Counted from the stretch's first letter, positions 1 through 9,973 are shown. The stretch: DNA of 47,681 nucleotides from Candidatus Choladousia intestinigallinarum (GCA_018712605.1 DVGR01000076.1:1-47681), one strand, 5' to 3'. Notes: generated from the letters alone by a model not told the origin. Numbers and translations: made by a program.

Positions 1-1854
1 TGTTGCAACGCGCTCCAGCGGTATAGACATTCCAAAAATAGCCCCTCCTTCAGGGTTATCCTCATACCAAAGGTTTCCGCCGAAATTTCCATGGACAATG
101 GCCTGGGATATATATAGCCCAAGGCCAGTGCCTCTCATCCCTTTGCTAGTTACCATCTCCCGGAACAGGCGTCCTTTCACCTGACTGCTCACTCCCGGCC
201 CATTATCCTTCACATAAATCTTCAAATACTCCTGCTCCCTTGTCACTCCCAGCACGATCTTTCCCTTTCCGTACTGGGCGTAGGTTGCGTTGGATATAAA
301 ATTATCTAAGACCTGAATTAATCCATTTATATCGCCCCGGATCAGGGTTCCCCGCTCTCCCCCGTACTCTATAGTCAGCGTATTCTTACTGGTATAGAGC
401 TCATGGCGCATCAGCAAAGTTACTCTCTTAAACAATTCATCTATGGTAAATTCAGCCTCAGCGCCTGTCACCACCGTGGTGGCCTGGCCCTTGATGGCTG
501 TAATAACTTCCGACATATAACTGGAAGATTCATGGATCTTTTTAAGCCATTCCTCCATCTCTCCCAAAATTTCCCTGTAATCCTGCTCTGTTACCTCCTC
601 ATCCCCCAGGCTTTCCCTGCACTCTTCTACCAGGGCTTCCACCGAGGAAGCACAGCCGGAGATACTCATAATAGGAGTCTTCAGATTATGGGCCAGTCCT
701 CCGATCATCTGTCCCAGAAACGCAAGTCTCTCCTGTTCCATCATTCTGGTCTGGCTCTCCTGCAGCTCCTGCATACTGTTCTTAAGCTGGGTCACGTCCT
801 TGAAAATAACGATGCAGCCCGCATAACGCCTTTTCAGGATAACGGGAGAAACTTCCGTAATAAAATATCTTTTGACCGCCGCATCTTTCTCTCTTACGAT
901 AATAGACTGCTCATAAAAGATAGTGGAAAGGCTGGATCTGCAGGATTCCGCCGCCGATGTGAGGTCGTAAATCGCAGTGTTGGAATTATTATTGATTCCA
1001 GGCCCCATATCTTCCTCTAAGATAAAATCCTTCAGAAAAGCGCCTTCTCTTACTCTGTACTTAGGAGAAAAAATCTGAAAAAAGGGCCTGTTAAAGCTTA
1101 CGATCCTCCCCCCGTCACTGAGGATCAGATATGCGTCTGAGATCGAGTCCAGAACAAGCTGCGTAGCCATGGGCTTAATGTCAAAAATGTGCAGACAGTA
1201 TATGGCGATTCCATTCAGGATAACCGTAGTCATAAAGCTCATAGGGGTAGCTGTAATGGGCAGCTTGGAAGTAAAGGTGGATGCCACGCTCACAATCAGA
1301 GGGCAAACGCCTCCCAAGGCGAAAACGATACACTGCAAAACATACATCCGGATTCTATTCTGAAGGGCATACCGGATCATAAGAAACATAGCAATCAAAA
1401 TACATATGTAGCAGTACGCTCCTGAAACCAGGGAATACGGCCCAAAGACAATCTCGCTCTTTATGACAGAGAACACTCTGTACTGGAGATGGTGCAGGGG
1501 ATTCGTCCATACCACAATGGAAGACAGGAGGGGAACCACAAACAGCCCCCATGCCCTGGCCGGCATCTTCTCCCAATCTCCCAGAAATGCCAAGGCGATG
1601 CACAGATACAAAGCCGGCATCAGAGGGCCTGTGGAATTGGTAACCGCATCCAGGCAGAACAGCACAGAGCTGTTATTGGCATCCACAAATTTCATAATCA
1701 GGAGGGCCAGCACCCATACGGCGTAACAGATCGCCAGAGCCATATATAATTTGTGCAGCAGCTTCAGATGCTGGGTTTTCAAGCTCCAGACCATAAAAAT
1801 GCTTATAAAAATCAAAGCCACAACCGCAACAACTGCAAATAGATTAGAAATCAT
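1..1854 (-). CDS. 7TM sensor histidine kinase, C-terminus cut by window edge
   Basis: This gene is absent from the ORF track because it runs off the left edge; 618 codons are visible without a stop. The N-terminus is a series of hydrophobic helices (MISNLFAVVAVVALIFISIF onward) with the WTNPLHHLQY signature typical of the 7TM histidine-kinase sensor region (PF16927-like). A PAS-like segment follows, then a dimerisation/phosphoacceptor box (GGLAHNLKTP, the likely phosphorylated His), an N box (LDNFISNATYAQ) and a G box (GTGLGLYISQAI). It is therefore a membrane sensor that should phosphorylate a response regulator, probably encoded just beyond the window. The chosen ATG has AAAAGGAG upstream and no in-frame alternative. 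It begins 45 bp after the NRPS stop on the same strand, so it is probably co-transcribed with the synthetase and may regulate it or sense its product (inference). Confidence 0.88.
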   Translation of the reverse strand, partial: MISNLFAVVAVVALIFISIFMVWSLKTQHLKLLHKLYMALAICYAVWVLALLIMKFVDANNSSVLFCLDAVTNSTGPLMPALYLCIALAFLGDWEKMPARAWGLFVVPLLSSIVVWTNPLHHLQYRVFSVIKSEIVFGPYSLVSGAYCYICILIAMFLMIRYALQNRIRMYVLQCIVFALGGVCPLIVSVASTFTSKLPITATPMSFMTTVILNGIAIYCLHIFDIKPMATQLVLDSISDAYLILSDGGRIVSFNRPFFQIFSPKYRVREGAFLKDFILEEDMGPGINNNSNTAIYDLTSAAESCRSSLSTIFYEQSIIVREKDAAVKRYFITEVSPVILKRRYAGCIVIFKDVTQLKNSMQELQESQTRMMEQERLAFLGQMIGGLAHNLKTPIMSISGCASSVEALVEECRESLGDEEVTEQDYREILGEMEEWLKKIHESSSYMSEVITAIKGQATTVVTGAEAEFTIDELFKRVTLLMRHELYTSKNTLTIEYGGERGTLIRGDINGLIQVLDNFISNATYAQYGKGKIVLGVTREQEYLKIYVKDNGPGVSSQVKGRLFREMVTSKGMRGTGLGLYISQAIVHGNFGGNLWYEDNPEGGAIFGMSIPLERVAT

Positions 1855-1899
1855 TGCCTGAATGCTCCTTTTCTCCGGTTCCCGGTTTTGTATCCCCGC

Positions 1900-4800
1900 T
1901 TACAGCGAGGTATTTGCCTTCAAAACAGCAGCCGCACCTCTTAACAGCGCTTCTTCCGTCAGGCTCTCTTCTCCCACGCCGGCCCTTTGCAGGCACTCCC
2001 TGGTCTGACGGCAGACCGGCTCGATTTTCACCAGGTGGCGGCGGTAATTATTCAAAAAATTATACAAAAGCGGATACTCAGTGTTGTCCCGTTCCTTTGC
2101 CATGGCCTCCTGCAGGTACTGATCAAATTCTTCTGCCTCCAGGATCCGCATATCCGGCAGAAGCTTTAAGAGCATTTCTCCCATAGAAGCCGGAGCCGGA
2201 TTCATGATATGCAGGACTGTCCTCCCGCAGCCTCTCAGGGAAACCACGGCTTTAGCTGCAAAATCCACCGGTGTCAGATCCATGGTAAGCGCCTCCAATT
2301 CCTTTGGAAGGGCTCCCAGGGCAGCAATGCCGTTGACAAACAGATAGTACATATTATTCTCTGGATTTCTCTGGAACACCCCGTCCTGGCTACGGCTCAC
2401 CAGCCGTCCCAGCCTGTACACCTGAGCCCTCAGCCCTTCCTGCTCCATGGCCTTATAAACCTGAGCCTCCGCCAGCATTTTACTCTTCACATAAATATTA
2501 TCCAGATAATTCTGACCTATATAAAAATCCGCTTCCCCAAACTCTGCCTGTCTTTCAGGAGCATCCGGCAGATACTCTCCTGATATACTTACAGAGGACA
2601 TATGATGCAGCGCCGCCCCGGCTCTCAGGGCCAGATTTATGGCCTCCCTGGTTCCTTTCAAGTTGCTGTCCATAAAGGAGGCTTCATCGGAAGAATAATG
2701 GCGCACGTCCGCTGCGCAGTGATAGACCGCCTGAACCCTGACAGCCGTCCTCTCATATTCTGCTTCCTTCATTCCCATAAAGGGAAGGGTGATATCCCCG
2801 GAAATGGCTTCGATCCTAGCGGCTGCTCCGGCCGCCCAGCCTGCCCCGAAGTACCAGGCCAGAGCTTCATACAGCCTGCTCTTCCCGCCCCGTACCAGAC
2901 AGATAACCTTTTTGACTCCTTCCGCCAGAAGGGCCTGTAACAGATGGGCGCCGAAAAATCCTGTGGCTCCGGTTACGAATACCGTCTCTGGAAGCTCAGG
3001 GCCTGCCCCGGATTTTGAAGGCACATATCTGGGCAGCTCTCTTTTGGCCACCGAGGATTCTTCGTTCTTTTCTTTCCCTTTCCCAAGCCCCAGCAGCTTC
3101 GCCTGCCCGGTCGCTGTGGGATGCCTGTAGAACTCTTCTATACTCATCTGGATCCCCTGGTTAAAGTAATGGCTGAGAGCGGTAAGCACTCCCAGAGAGG
3201 TCCCTCCCTGGTCAAAGAAGGACTCATCCTGCTTAAGCTCCTTTCTCCCCAGTACTTCCTTCCAGATCTCCAGAAGATCCTCTACCGTATTTAAAGCAGA
3301 TTCTTCCTTAACATACTCTTTCTTTACAGGCTCCGCCTTCCCTTCCGCAGCCATTTCTTTCAGCCTGGTCAGATCCGCCTTTCCTCCCGTGGTATAGGGC
3401 ATCTCCTTTAAAAGATGGAACCTGGAAGGGATCATATAGTCTGGCAGATATTCCCTCATATATTCTTTAAGCTGCTCTTGGGAACCGTCCGCCATGCCCG
3501 CACAGAAAGCGTGAAGCTCCACTCCTGAATTTTCTTTTGAAATCGGGAGTACCACGGCCTGATCCGCCATGCCCGAATCCATCATGACGTTCACGATCTC
3601 ATCGATCTCCAGCCGCTGTCCATTTATCTTCACCTGTGCGTCAAGACGTCCCAGACATTCCAGCCTTCCGTCTGTGCGCAGACGTCCGAGATCCCCGCTT
3701 CTGTACATCCTGCTTCCCGGTACAAAGGGATCCGGGAAAAAGGCGGCTGAGGTAAGATCTTCCCTTCCTATATATCCTGCCGCCACGCCTTCGCCTGCCA
3801 GGTATAATTCTCCCACAGCCGTAGGCAGAAGGCGGTTTTGGTTTTCGTCCATGACATAGACCCGGCAGTTGCCAAGGGGCCTGCCGATGGTCACGTCCTC
3901 GTTCTCCTGGAGGTCAGTCATGGTAATATAGACCGCCGCCTCTGTAGGCCCGTACAGATTTACCAGCCGGCCGCCTCCCTGCTCCTTAAACTTAGAAACC
4001 AGAGCCGGAGTCACCTGCTCTCCGCCTACGATGGTAAACTGTAGATGCCTGGAGGCCCTGCAGAAGCTTTCATTGGTCAGGCACATGGCCAGACGTGAAG
4101 CCGTAAACTGGATAAAACCTGCCTGGTATTTTTCCATCAGCTCCGCCAGCTTCCAAGGAAGAAGCATCTCTTCCTCATCGGCTAGTATAATTGTCTTTCC
4201 CATGGCCAGAGGCAGAAGGCTCTCCGTAATAAATATATCAAACACCGGAGTTGTGGCGCAGATCATGGGCCGTGTCACGCACTCCAAAGCTTCCTTCATA
4301 TTGGCGAGAAGGTTCGCAATGGATCTGTGGCGGATCATGACTCCTTTAGGCTTTCCTGTGGAGCCGGAAGTAAACAGCACATTGATCAGATCCTCCGGTC
4401 CTGCCATGGCTCCTGAAAATCTCTTAGGCTCTTCCTGTCCGGGAATGAAAGCTATCTTCCGCAGCTCCTTTGGCAGAATCTCTTCTGTGGAAGCGTCACA
4501 GAGAATTCTCTCTATGCCCGCCGTTCGAACCATGTAGAGCAGCCTTTTCTCAGGTAAATCAGAAAGCAGGGGCACATAAGCACAGCCGTTCTTAAGAATC
4601 CCCAGCATGGAGGCGAAGAATTCCGGCGTCCGCTTCATGGAAAGCCCTACCCGTTCTCCCGGTCTCACTCCTGCCGCCGCCAGAGCGTTTGCGATCTGGC
4701 AGGCTCTTTCCTCCAACTGAATCCTGGTAGTAATCTGGCCGTGGAAAATCACTGCCGTCTCTTCCGGGCGCCGCAGCGCCTCCCTTCTGGCCCCTTCGTG

Positions 4801-7800
4801 TACCGGAAGGTTTAAATAGGGCCGGAAGGTATGGTCAGGAATGTCAAAAAATGTTTCCCTGTCCGAAAAATCCAGAATCTCCAGCTCTGCTAATTTTTTC
4901 TTTTCTCCTGTCATCATCTGAGCCATAAGAGTCTGCATACAGCGGGCGTAGAGGGCTATCGTCTCCCTCTCAAAAAGCTCTGCGGCATACTCAAAGCTCA
5001 TAGTATATATATACCCTTTCTGTCCAATGTCCAGCCCCAGATCCGCCTTGGCAGTCTTCGTATCCGCCGCCGCGTATTCCACAGGCTTTCCGTCAAAGGA
5101 CAGGGCAGCATCGTCAAAGGGACGCATGGAGAGAATCACGCTGTACAGAGGGCTTTTCCCAGGCTCTCCCTTCAGTCCCAGGAGAGAGACAATCTCTTCC
5201 GGCGTACAGCGGCTGTGATCCATCATGTCCGCCGCTTCCCTGCGGATCTTCTCCAGGTATTCCCCGGCACAGATCTCTTCCTCCGCCTGGATCTTTACAG
5301 GCATTACGTTTATAAAGGGACCGCACACCTGCTTAAGCTCCGGGCGGGTTCTGTCTGTAACAGGGGAGCCTACAATCAGCTCCTTCTTCCCTGTGAGTTT
5401 TGACAGAAAATAACCAAAAGCGCCTAAAAACAGGTGATAGGCGGATAAGTTCCTGCTCCGGCAGAATTCCTGGATTTCTTTTCCCAGCTCTTCGGGAAGA
5501 GCCAGCACATATTTTTCTCCCTGGAAGCTGATGGTTTTGGACCTTGCGTGATCCCCCGGAAGGGCCAGCGGCTCCGGCATGGGAGTCAGATGATCTCTCC
5601 AGTATTCTTTGTCCTCATCTCCCGCTCCGCCCTGCTCATCCAGCCAACAGGCGTAATCCAGATAGGTGCGCTCCGGCAGCCGGGGATTCTTCCCTTCATA
5701 GTAAGCGGAAAGCCTCTCTAAAAGGATGGGAGTCGTAAGCCCGTCCCCGATTATGTGATGGGAATCCAGCAGAAGGTATACCTGCCCCTGGGGATCTCTC
5801 CACAAACCAGCCCGCAAAAGAGGGGCCTTGGAAAGGTCAAAGGGGGCAGAAAATCCTTCTATCGCCTCCTGAATATTCCCTGCCAGAACCTTCTGCAGTT
5901 CAAAAGGCACCTTATCCTCCACAAAGGCGAAGATTCCCTCTGGTTCCTGCCTGAAGCTGGTGCGCAGAAGCTCTTCCCCCGCGATCAGCTTCTCAAAGGC
6001 TTTCTGCAGCCTTTCCTTCTCTGGAGCCTCTTTTAGGAGGAAGGCCCCCGACATATTGTAGAGCAGACCGCTGGGATCCAGCATAGTCTGAAAGTAGATT
6101 CCCTTTTGAACAGGAGACAGAGGATACCTGTCTTTTTGAACCCTCCTTGGGATTCCCCGGACAGGATTTTTCCTCTGCACAATATTTTCTCCCCTGGCCT
6201 GGCGTATATATCTGGCCAGAAGCCTGGCTGTGCGGCAGGCGTACAGATCTGACACCTTCAGCGGGCAGCCTGCGGCATCCTCCAGCTCAGAGAGGGTCTG
6301 CATGGCAGAGAGGGAACTGCCCCCGGATAAAAAGTAATCGCTGTCCGGGCCAACTCTTCGCTCCAGGGTGTGGGAGAATACTTCCATAATCATCCGCACA
6401 AGGCTGTCCTCTGTATCCTGGGAGAGCCCATCTCCCACCTGGGGAAGGGGCAGCCTGCTCTCATCCACCTTGCCGTTGGAGGTCAGCGGAATCGAGTCCA
6501 CCCGGATGACAAAGGAGGGCAGCATATAGTGAGGAAGGTAAGAGGCCGCAAAGGTAAGCAGCTCTACCTCCGAAAGTTCTGTATCTGAAGTGTAGTACAC
6601 GGCAATCACCGTCTGTCCGGCCACGGTCAGCACCCGGGCCGCAGCATCGGAAACTCCGGGATGGGAAGCGATGCAGGAGGAAATCTCCTGGGGTTCCACC
6701 CGCAGCCCCCGCAGTTTAATCTGGCGGTCCTTCCGGCCGGCAAGGATAATCTCCCCGTCCTCCGTCCAGCAGGCAATATCTCCTGTGCGGTATATGCGCT
6801 CGTCGCTCTCAAAGGGACTGGGGAAGAACCGCTCTTCTGTCAGCTTGGGATCATTCCTATAGCCTCTCCCCACGCACGCTCCCCCGATATAGAGTTCTCC
6901 GTATACGCCTGTGGGCAGAGGCTTCCTCCACTCATCCAGCACATATAGGCGGCAGTTCTGAAGAGGAGAGCCTGCCGTGATGGCCGCAGCCTGATTTAAA
7001 AGCTTGTGGCTCACTGCCACTGTGGCTTCCGAAGGGCCATACTGGTTGTAAATACGGGCTTCCGTACACATAGAAAGCTTCACCAAAAGCTCCCTCGGAA
7101 AGGATTCTCCCCCGCACACAATGGCTTCCACATTGGCCAGGGCCCTGGAAAACGTTTCTTCCTTGCTCAGGAAAAAGAGCCTTGAGGGAGTGGTGGCCAT
7201 AAATCCCACCGCATATCCAGTAATCAGTCGGGCCAGGCGCCTGGGTGACTCCAGCTCTTCCTCCGTGGGAAGAACAATGGTGCGCCCGTTCAGCAAAGCT
7301 GCACTGCTCTCCAGCACAAAGGCATCAAACCCTATGCTGCACATTGAGAGAACGGCTCCCCCTCCATATACAGTGCTCATTGCCTGGGCCAGATTCACAA
7401 GGCTTTTCTGGGTGATCTCCACCCCCTTTGGCTTCCCTGTGCTTCCGGAAGTGTAGACTACATAGGCAAGATCCTCCAGGGAGGATTCATGTCTGGATTC
7501 TATAGATTCCCCTGCGGCCGGAAGGATTCCATCCCCGTCCAGAATTGGAATAGAGAGGCCCTTCTCCTGAAGCTCCCCAGCCGAAGCCAGATCAGTAATC
7601 AGCACATCCGCCTGGCTCTGATTCAGAATCTCCAGGGCCCGCAGCTTCGGCGTTTCCTGGGAGATCAGCAGATAGCCCCAGCCCAGACGCAGCGTCCCCA
7701 GAATGCCGGCAAACAAAGAGAACTGCCTGGGAAGGCAAATTGCCGCCAGCCCCTTTTTCCCCGGCACCATCCGCGAAAGAGCCTCCGACACAGTCACTGC

Positions 7801-9276
7801 CATCCCTGCCAGCTCCTGATAGGTCAGGCGCTCTCCCTGCCAAATCAGCGCCGCTCTCTTAGGATAGCGGCGGGCAGTATTGGAAAAGATCTGGTACGCA
7901 TCGGCCTTCCCTATATACCGGGTTGTCCGGTTAAAGGTATACAAAACCTTCTCCTGCACGTCTGCACTGAGCATGGAGAGCTGACAGATTTTCATATTGG
8001 GATTGGCAAAAGCCTTTGAGAGCAGATTCATAAGACAGAAATGAAATACGGCAATCTCTTCCTCTGAAAAGAACTGGGTCAGATAGTCGTAATCCACTGC
8101 GTATTGCCTGGGAGAATCCAGATTGCTCAGATGGATGCAGAGCTGCTCCGCCTGATAGCCGCTGTAATGCCACCGGCCGGAAAAAGTCACGGAGGTGTCG
8201 TGGCTTTCGTAGACCCTGCTGTCCTGGTAGGACAAAGCCACCTGGAACAGCCTCCCGTCAGGTGCATTGGCCATGGCCGTAATATCCTTGAAGGGGAATC
8301 TCTGGTGCCGCAGAAGCTCATACCAGGACTCCGCCAGTTTTTCATTAAACTCCTTAAAGGTCCACTCCCCGTCAATTTCATTGATAAAGGGGAGGGTGCT
8401 CACAAACATTCCCGTACACTGCTTAAATACGTAGCTGGTGCGGTTAAAAATGGGCACGCCGATGGTAAAAATCTCTTCTCCCCGGATATGTTTAAAATAA
8501 ATAGCCAGAGCCATGTAAAAGACAGCAAAAGGAGCCACCCGATTCTCCATGCAGAAGGTATAAATCGCGTGGTTTAAATGCTGAGGAAGCTGAAAACTTA
8601 CACGTCTTCCCACCGGACTGATCTCGGCCCCTTTCAGATCCTTGATCACGGACGGCATATGATAATGGGAAAGCTGCTCCTTCCAGTATCTCCTGTCTTT
8701 CTCATAATGGCCTGAACCGATGTATTCCCGCTCTTCCTGCACATGCAGCTCATAGCCAGGGGATTCCTCCAGCATGGCTTCACCGCCGTATAAAAGCTCC
8801 AGATACGTCTGGGCGATCCGGTTGCACACCAAAGCCTGGGACCAGCCGTCAGAGGCGATGTGATGAATCTTAATAAATACGCCGCCGGAATGCTCTCCTG
8901 TGCGGAACAGGACGAACCGGTAAAGAGGGGAGCGCAGTACAGAGATCGGTTCTCTTGTAAGGGTGTCCTCCCAAACCTTCAGCCCCTTCTCTCCTGCTCC
9001 TGAAAAATCATAAATCGGAAAATTCTCCCTGACATAAGGAGCCGTATACCACACAGGCTCCCCTTCCATGATCGTGATCCTGCTGCGCAGGGAAGGATCC
9101 TTCTCAATCATCAGATTCAGAGTCTTCTGAAGCAGGGCAAAATCCACTCTCCCCTGGATCTTCAAAGTAGTGCTGATGTTGTTGATAGACGTCCCCTCAA
9201 AGGCCCTCTCCAGATCCCAGATATTTCTCTGACTGAAGGACAGGGGCCAGGTTTGATACTGTACTGTTTCTGACAT
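1900..9276 (-). CDS. two-module NRPS with terminal reductase (C-A-T-C-A-T-R)
   Basis: Single 2458-residue nonribosomal peptide synthetase. Domains in order: condensation (HHIASDG, residues 138-144); adenylation 1 (YTSGSTGKPKG near 608, NQYGPSE near 744, RTGD near 830, Lys near 936); carrier 1 (GGSSL, Ser 988); condensation 2 (HHIIGDG, 1173-1179); adenylation 2 (FTSGSTGKPKG near 1635, NLYGPTE near 1773, Lys near 1966); carrier 2 (GGTSL, Ser 2027); and an NAD(P)H thioester reductase (GATGFFG near 2103, YVKSK at 2262-2266). All core motifs are intact. The reductase should release a dipeptide aldehyde, which can cyclise to a pyrazinone. The same end chemistry is known for AusA of Staphylococcus aureus and for gut Clostridia clusters. 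The extra N-terminal C domain suggests N-acylation of the first residue (inference). My hand-aligned ten-residue codes are DALSVGQVAK (A1) and DITSIGLVYK (A2); I do not assign substrates. No phosphopantetheinyl transferase is visible in the window. Confidence 0.95.
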   Translation of the reverse strand: MSETVQYQTWPLSFSQRNIWDLERAFEGTSINNISTTLKIQGRVDFALLQKTLNLMIEKDPSLRSRITIMEGEPVWYTAPYVRENFPIYDFSGAGEKGLKVWEDTLTREPISVLRSPLYRFVLFRTGEHSGGVFIKIHHIASDGWSQALVCNRIAQTYLELLYGGEAMLEESPGYELHVQEEREYIGSGHYEKDRRYWKEQLSHYHMPSVIKDLKGAEISPVGRRVSFQLPQHLNHAIYTFCMENRVAPFAVFYMALAIYFKHIRGEEIFTIGVPIFNRTSYVFKQCTGMFVSTLPFINEIDGEWTFKEFNEKLAESWYELLRHQRFPFKDITAMANAPDGRLFQVALSYQDSRVYESHDTSVTFSGRWHYSGYQAEQLCIHLSNLDSPRQYAVDYDYLTQFFSEEEIAVFHFCLMNLLSKAFANPNMKICQLSMLSADVQEKVLYTFNRTTRYIGKADAYQIFSNTARRYPKRAALIWQGERLTYQELAGMAVTVSEALSRMVPGKKGLAAICLPRQFSLFAGILGTLRLGWGYLLISQETPKLRALEILNQSQADVLITDLASAGELQEKGLSIPILDGDGILPAAGESIESRHESSLEDLAYVVYTSGSTGKPKGVEITQKSLVNLAQAMSTVYGGGAVLSMCSIGFDAFVLESSAALLNGRTIVLPTEEELESPRRLARLITGYAVGFMATTPSRLFFLSKEETFSRALANVEAIVCGGESFPRELLVKLSMCTEARIYNQYGPSEATVAVSHKLLNQAAAITAGSPLQNCRLYVLDEWRKPLPTGVYGELYIGGACVGRGYRNDPKLTEERFFPSPFESDERIYRTGDIACWTEDGEIILAGRKDRQIKLRGLRVEPQEISSCIASHPGVSDAAARVLTVAGQTVIAVYYTSDTELSEVELLTFAASYLPHYMLPSFVIRVDSIPLTSNGKVDESRLPLPQVGDGLSQDTEDSLVRMIMEVFSHTLERRVGPDSDYFLSGGSSLSAMQTLSELEDAAGCPLKVSDLYACRTARLLARYIRQARGENIVQRKNPVRGIPRRVQKDRYPLSPVQKGIYFQTMLDPSGLLYNMSGAFLLKEAPEKERLQKAFEKLIAGEELLRTSFRQEPEGIFAFVEDKVPFELQKVLAGNIQEAIEGFSAPFDLSKAPLLRAGLWRDPQGQVYLLLDSHHIIGDGLTTPILLERLSAYYEGKNPRLPERTYLDYACWLDEQGGAGDEDKEYWRDHLTPMPEPLALPGDHARSKTISFQGEKYVLALPEELGKEIQEFCRSRNLSAYHLFLGAFGYFLSKLTGKKELIVGSPVTDRTRPELKQVCGPFINVMPVKIQAEEEICAGEYLEKIRREAADMMDHSRCTPEEIVSLLGLKGEPGKSPLYSVILSMRPFDDAALSFDGKPVEYAAADTKTAKADLGLDIGQKGYIYTMSFEYAAELFERETIALYARCMQTLMAQMMTGEKKKLAELEILDFSDRETFFDIPDHTFRPYLNLPVHEGARREALRRPEETAVIFHGQITTRIQLEERACQIANALAAAGVRPGERVGLSMKRTPEFFASMLGILKNGCAYVPLLSDLPEKRLLYMVRTAGIERILCDASTEEILPKELRKIAFIPGQEEPKRFSGAMAGPEDLINVLFTSGSTGKPKGVMIRHRSIANLLANMKEALECVTRPMICATTPVFDIFITESLLPLAMGKTIILADEEEMLLPWKLAELMEKYQAGFIQFTASRLAMCLTNESFCRASRHLQFTIVGGEQVTPALVSKFKEQGGGRLVNLYGPTEAAVYITMTDLQENEDVTIGRPLGNCRVYVMDENQNRLLPTAVGELYLAGEGVAAGYIGREDLTSAAFFPDPFVPGSRMYRSGDLGRLRTDGRLECLGRLDAQVKINGQRLEIDEIVNVMMDSGMADQAVVLPISKENSGVELHAFCAGMADGSQEQLKEYMREYLPDYMIPSRFHLLKEMPYTTGGKADLTRLKEMAAEGKAEPVKKEYVKEESALNTVEDLLEIWKEVLGRKELKQDESFFDQGGTSLGVLTALSHYFNQGIQMSIEEFYRHPTATGQAKLLGLGKGKEKNEESSVAKRELPRYVPSKSGAGPELPETVFVTGATGFFGAHLLQALLAEGVKKVICLVRGGKSRLYEALAWYFGAGWAAGAAARIEAISGDITLPFMGMKEAEYERTAVRVQAVYHCAADVRHYSSDEASFMDSNLKGTREAINLALRAGAALHHMSSVSISGEYLPDAPERQAEFGEADFYIGQNYLDNIYVKSKMLAEAQVYKAMEQEGLRAQVYRLGRLVSRSQDGVFQRNPENNMYYLFVNGIAALGALPKELEALTMDLTPVDFAAKAVVSLRGCGRTVLHIMNPAPASMGEMLLKLLPDMRILEAEEFDQYLQEAMAKERDNTEYPLLYNFLNNYRRHLVKIEPVCRQTRECLQRAGVGEESLTEEALLRGAAAVLKANTSL

Positions 9277-9348
9277 GATACCTGCATCCTCTGAATTTAT
9301 GTAAACTAAAAATATCGTTGTGATTTTAAGGTATTTTTTAAAAGCACC

Positions 9349-9376
9349 TATATATACTTATAACCTTTTTCTTCAA
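9349..9376 (-). promoter_or_regulatory. candidate NRPS promoter
   Basis: On the minus strand TTGAAG is followed after 16 bases by TATATA, about 75 bases upstream of the NRPS start in an AT-rich stretch. It is the best match I can find in the 214 bp gap between the NRPS and the acetyltransferase terminator, but the hexamers are imperfect and neighbouring registers are possible. The NRPS ribosome site is weak (GAGG 11 bases before the ATG). Confidence 0.35.
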
Positions 9377-9429
9377 CAAAAGCAATGTATTTTTTGTCTG
9401 TTTTCCCTAATTTATACAGCATTCCTGCC

Positions 9430-9485
9430 AAAAAAAGCGGATTTCCAGAAATTACCAACAAAACTGGCAATTTCCGAAAATCCGC
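9430..9485 (-). terminator. Rho-independent terminator of the dapF-like/GNAT pair
   Basis: A near-perfect inverted repeat (GCGGATTTCCAGAAATT paired with AATTTCCGAAAATCCGC, 15 of 17 positions) is followed on the minus strand by a run of T. It begins a few bases after the acetyltransferase stop codon, so transcription from the dapF-like gene probably ends here rather than running into the NRPS. Confidence 0.82.
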
Positions 9486-9490
9486 ATTCT

Positions 9491-9973
9491 TTATACCTTC
9501 TGATAAGCAATCCTGGGCTCCCCATTTTCCAGATAAATCACGCCGCATCGCTTAAACCCATTCTTCTCCAGCACATGCTGCATAATCTTATTGTCCTGGT
9601 GGGTATCGCAGCGGAGATTTGCGCACTGCTCAAAACACCATTTCATACATTCCGAAGCCGCCCCCCTGCTTTTGTTCCATGCGGTAATCCTGTGAATCAC
9701 CCCGTAGGGACCTTCCCGCAGCCACTCCCCGTCCTCTATGACCCGGTACGTGGGATCCTCTCCAATACGGAACATGAAAGCAGCCGCTATCTGCCCCTCT
9801 TCTTCCAATACGTAGCCAATGCCTTCCTCGATATCCCGCCGGATCAGGCTCTCCGCCGGATGGGAATCTTTCCACTGATTCGGATTTCCCGTCCTCTTCA
9901 TAAATGCTCTGGCCTCGGCATACAGTTCCATGACCCTCTCAAGATCCTCCGGCCGTGTCTTCCTGACGTTCAT
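9491..9973 (-). CDS. GNAT-family N-acetyltransferase
   Basis: A 160-residue protein of the size and layout of GNAT acetyltransferases, which move an acetyl group from acetyl-CoA to an amine. The N-terminus MNVRKTRPEDLERVMELY is a typical GNAT beta1-alpha1 start. The central strands (IAAAFMFRI, YGVIHRITAW) lead into a CoA-site-like segment (NKSRGAASECMKWCFEQCA), and the C-terminus has the usual DNKIMQHVLEKNGFKRCG motif (N-x-x-x-x-x-x-x-E-x-x-G-F). I start at 9973 rather than the track start at 10000, because AAGGAGG lies between the two and the upstream ATG has no ribosome site. It sits 35 bp behind the dapF-like gene, so the two are probably one transcript. The substrate is unknown; a role in NRPS product tailoring is possible but not supported by the terminator between them. 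Confidence 0.85.
   Translation of the reverse strand: MNVRKTRPEDLERVMELYAEARAFMKRTGNPNQWKDSHPAESLIRRDIEEGIGYVLEEEGQIAAAFMFRIGEDPTYRVIEDGEWLREGPYGVIHRITAWNKSRGAASECMKWCFEQCANLRCDTHQDNKIMQHVLEKNGFKRCGVIYLENGEPRIAYQKV

Noticed and set aside
1987-8577. Many plus-strand ORFs of 60-176 codons opposite the NRPS
   Set aside because: Antisense shadows in a GC-rich gene; none has a recognisable fold or ribosome site.
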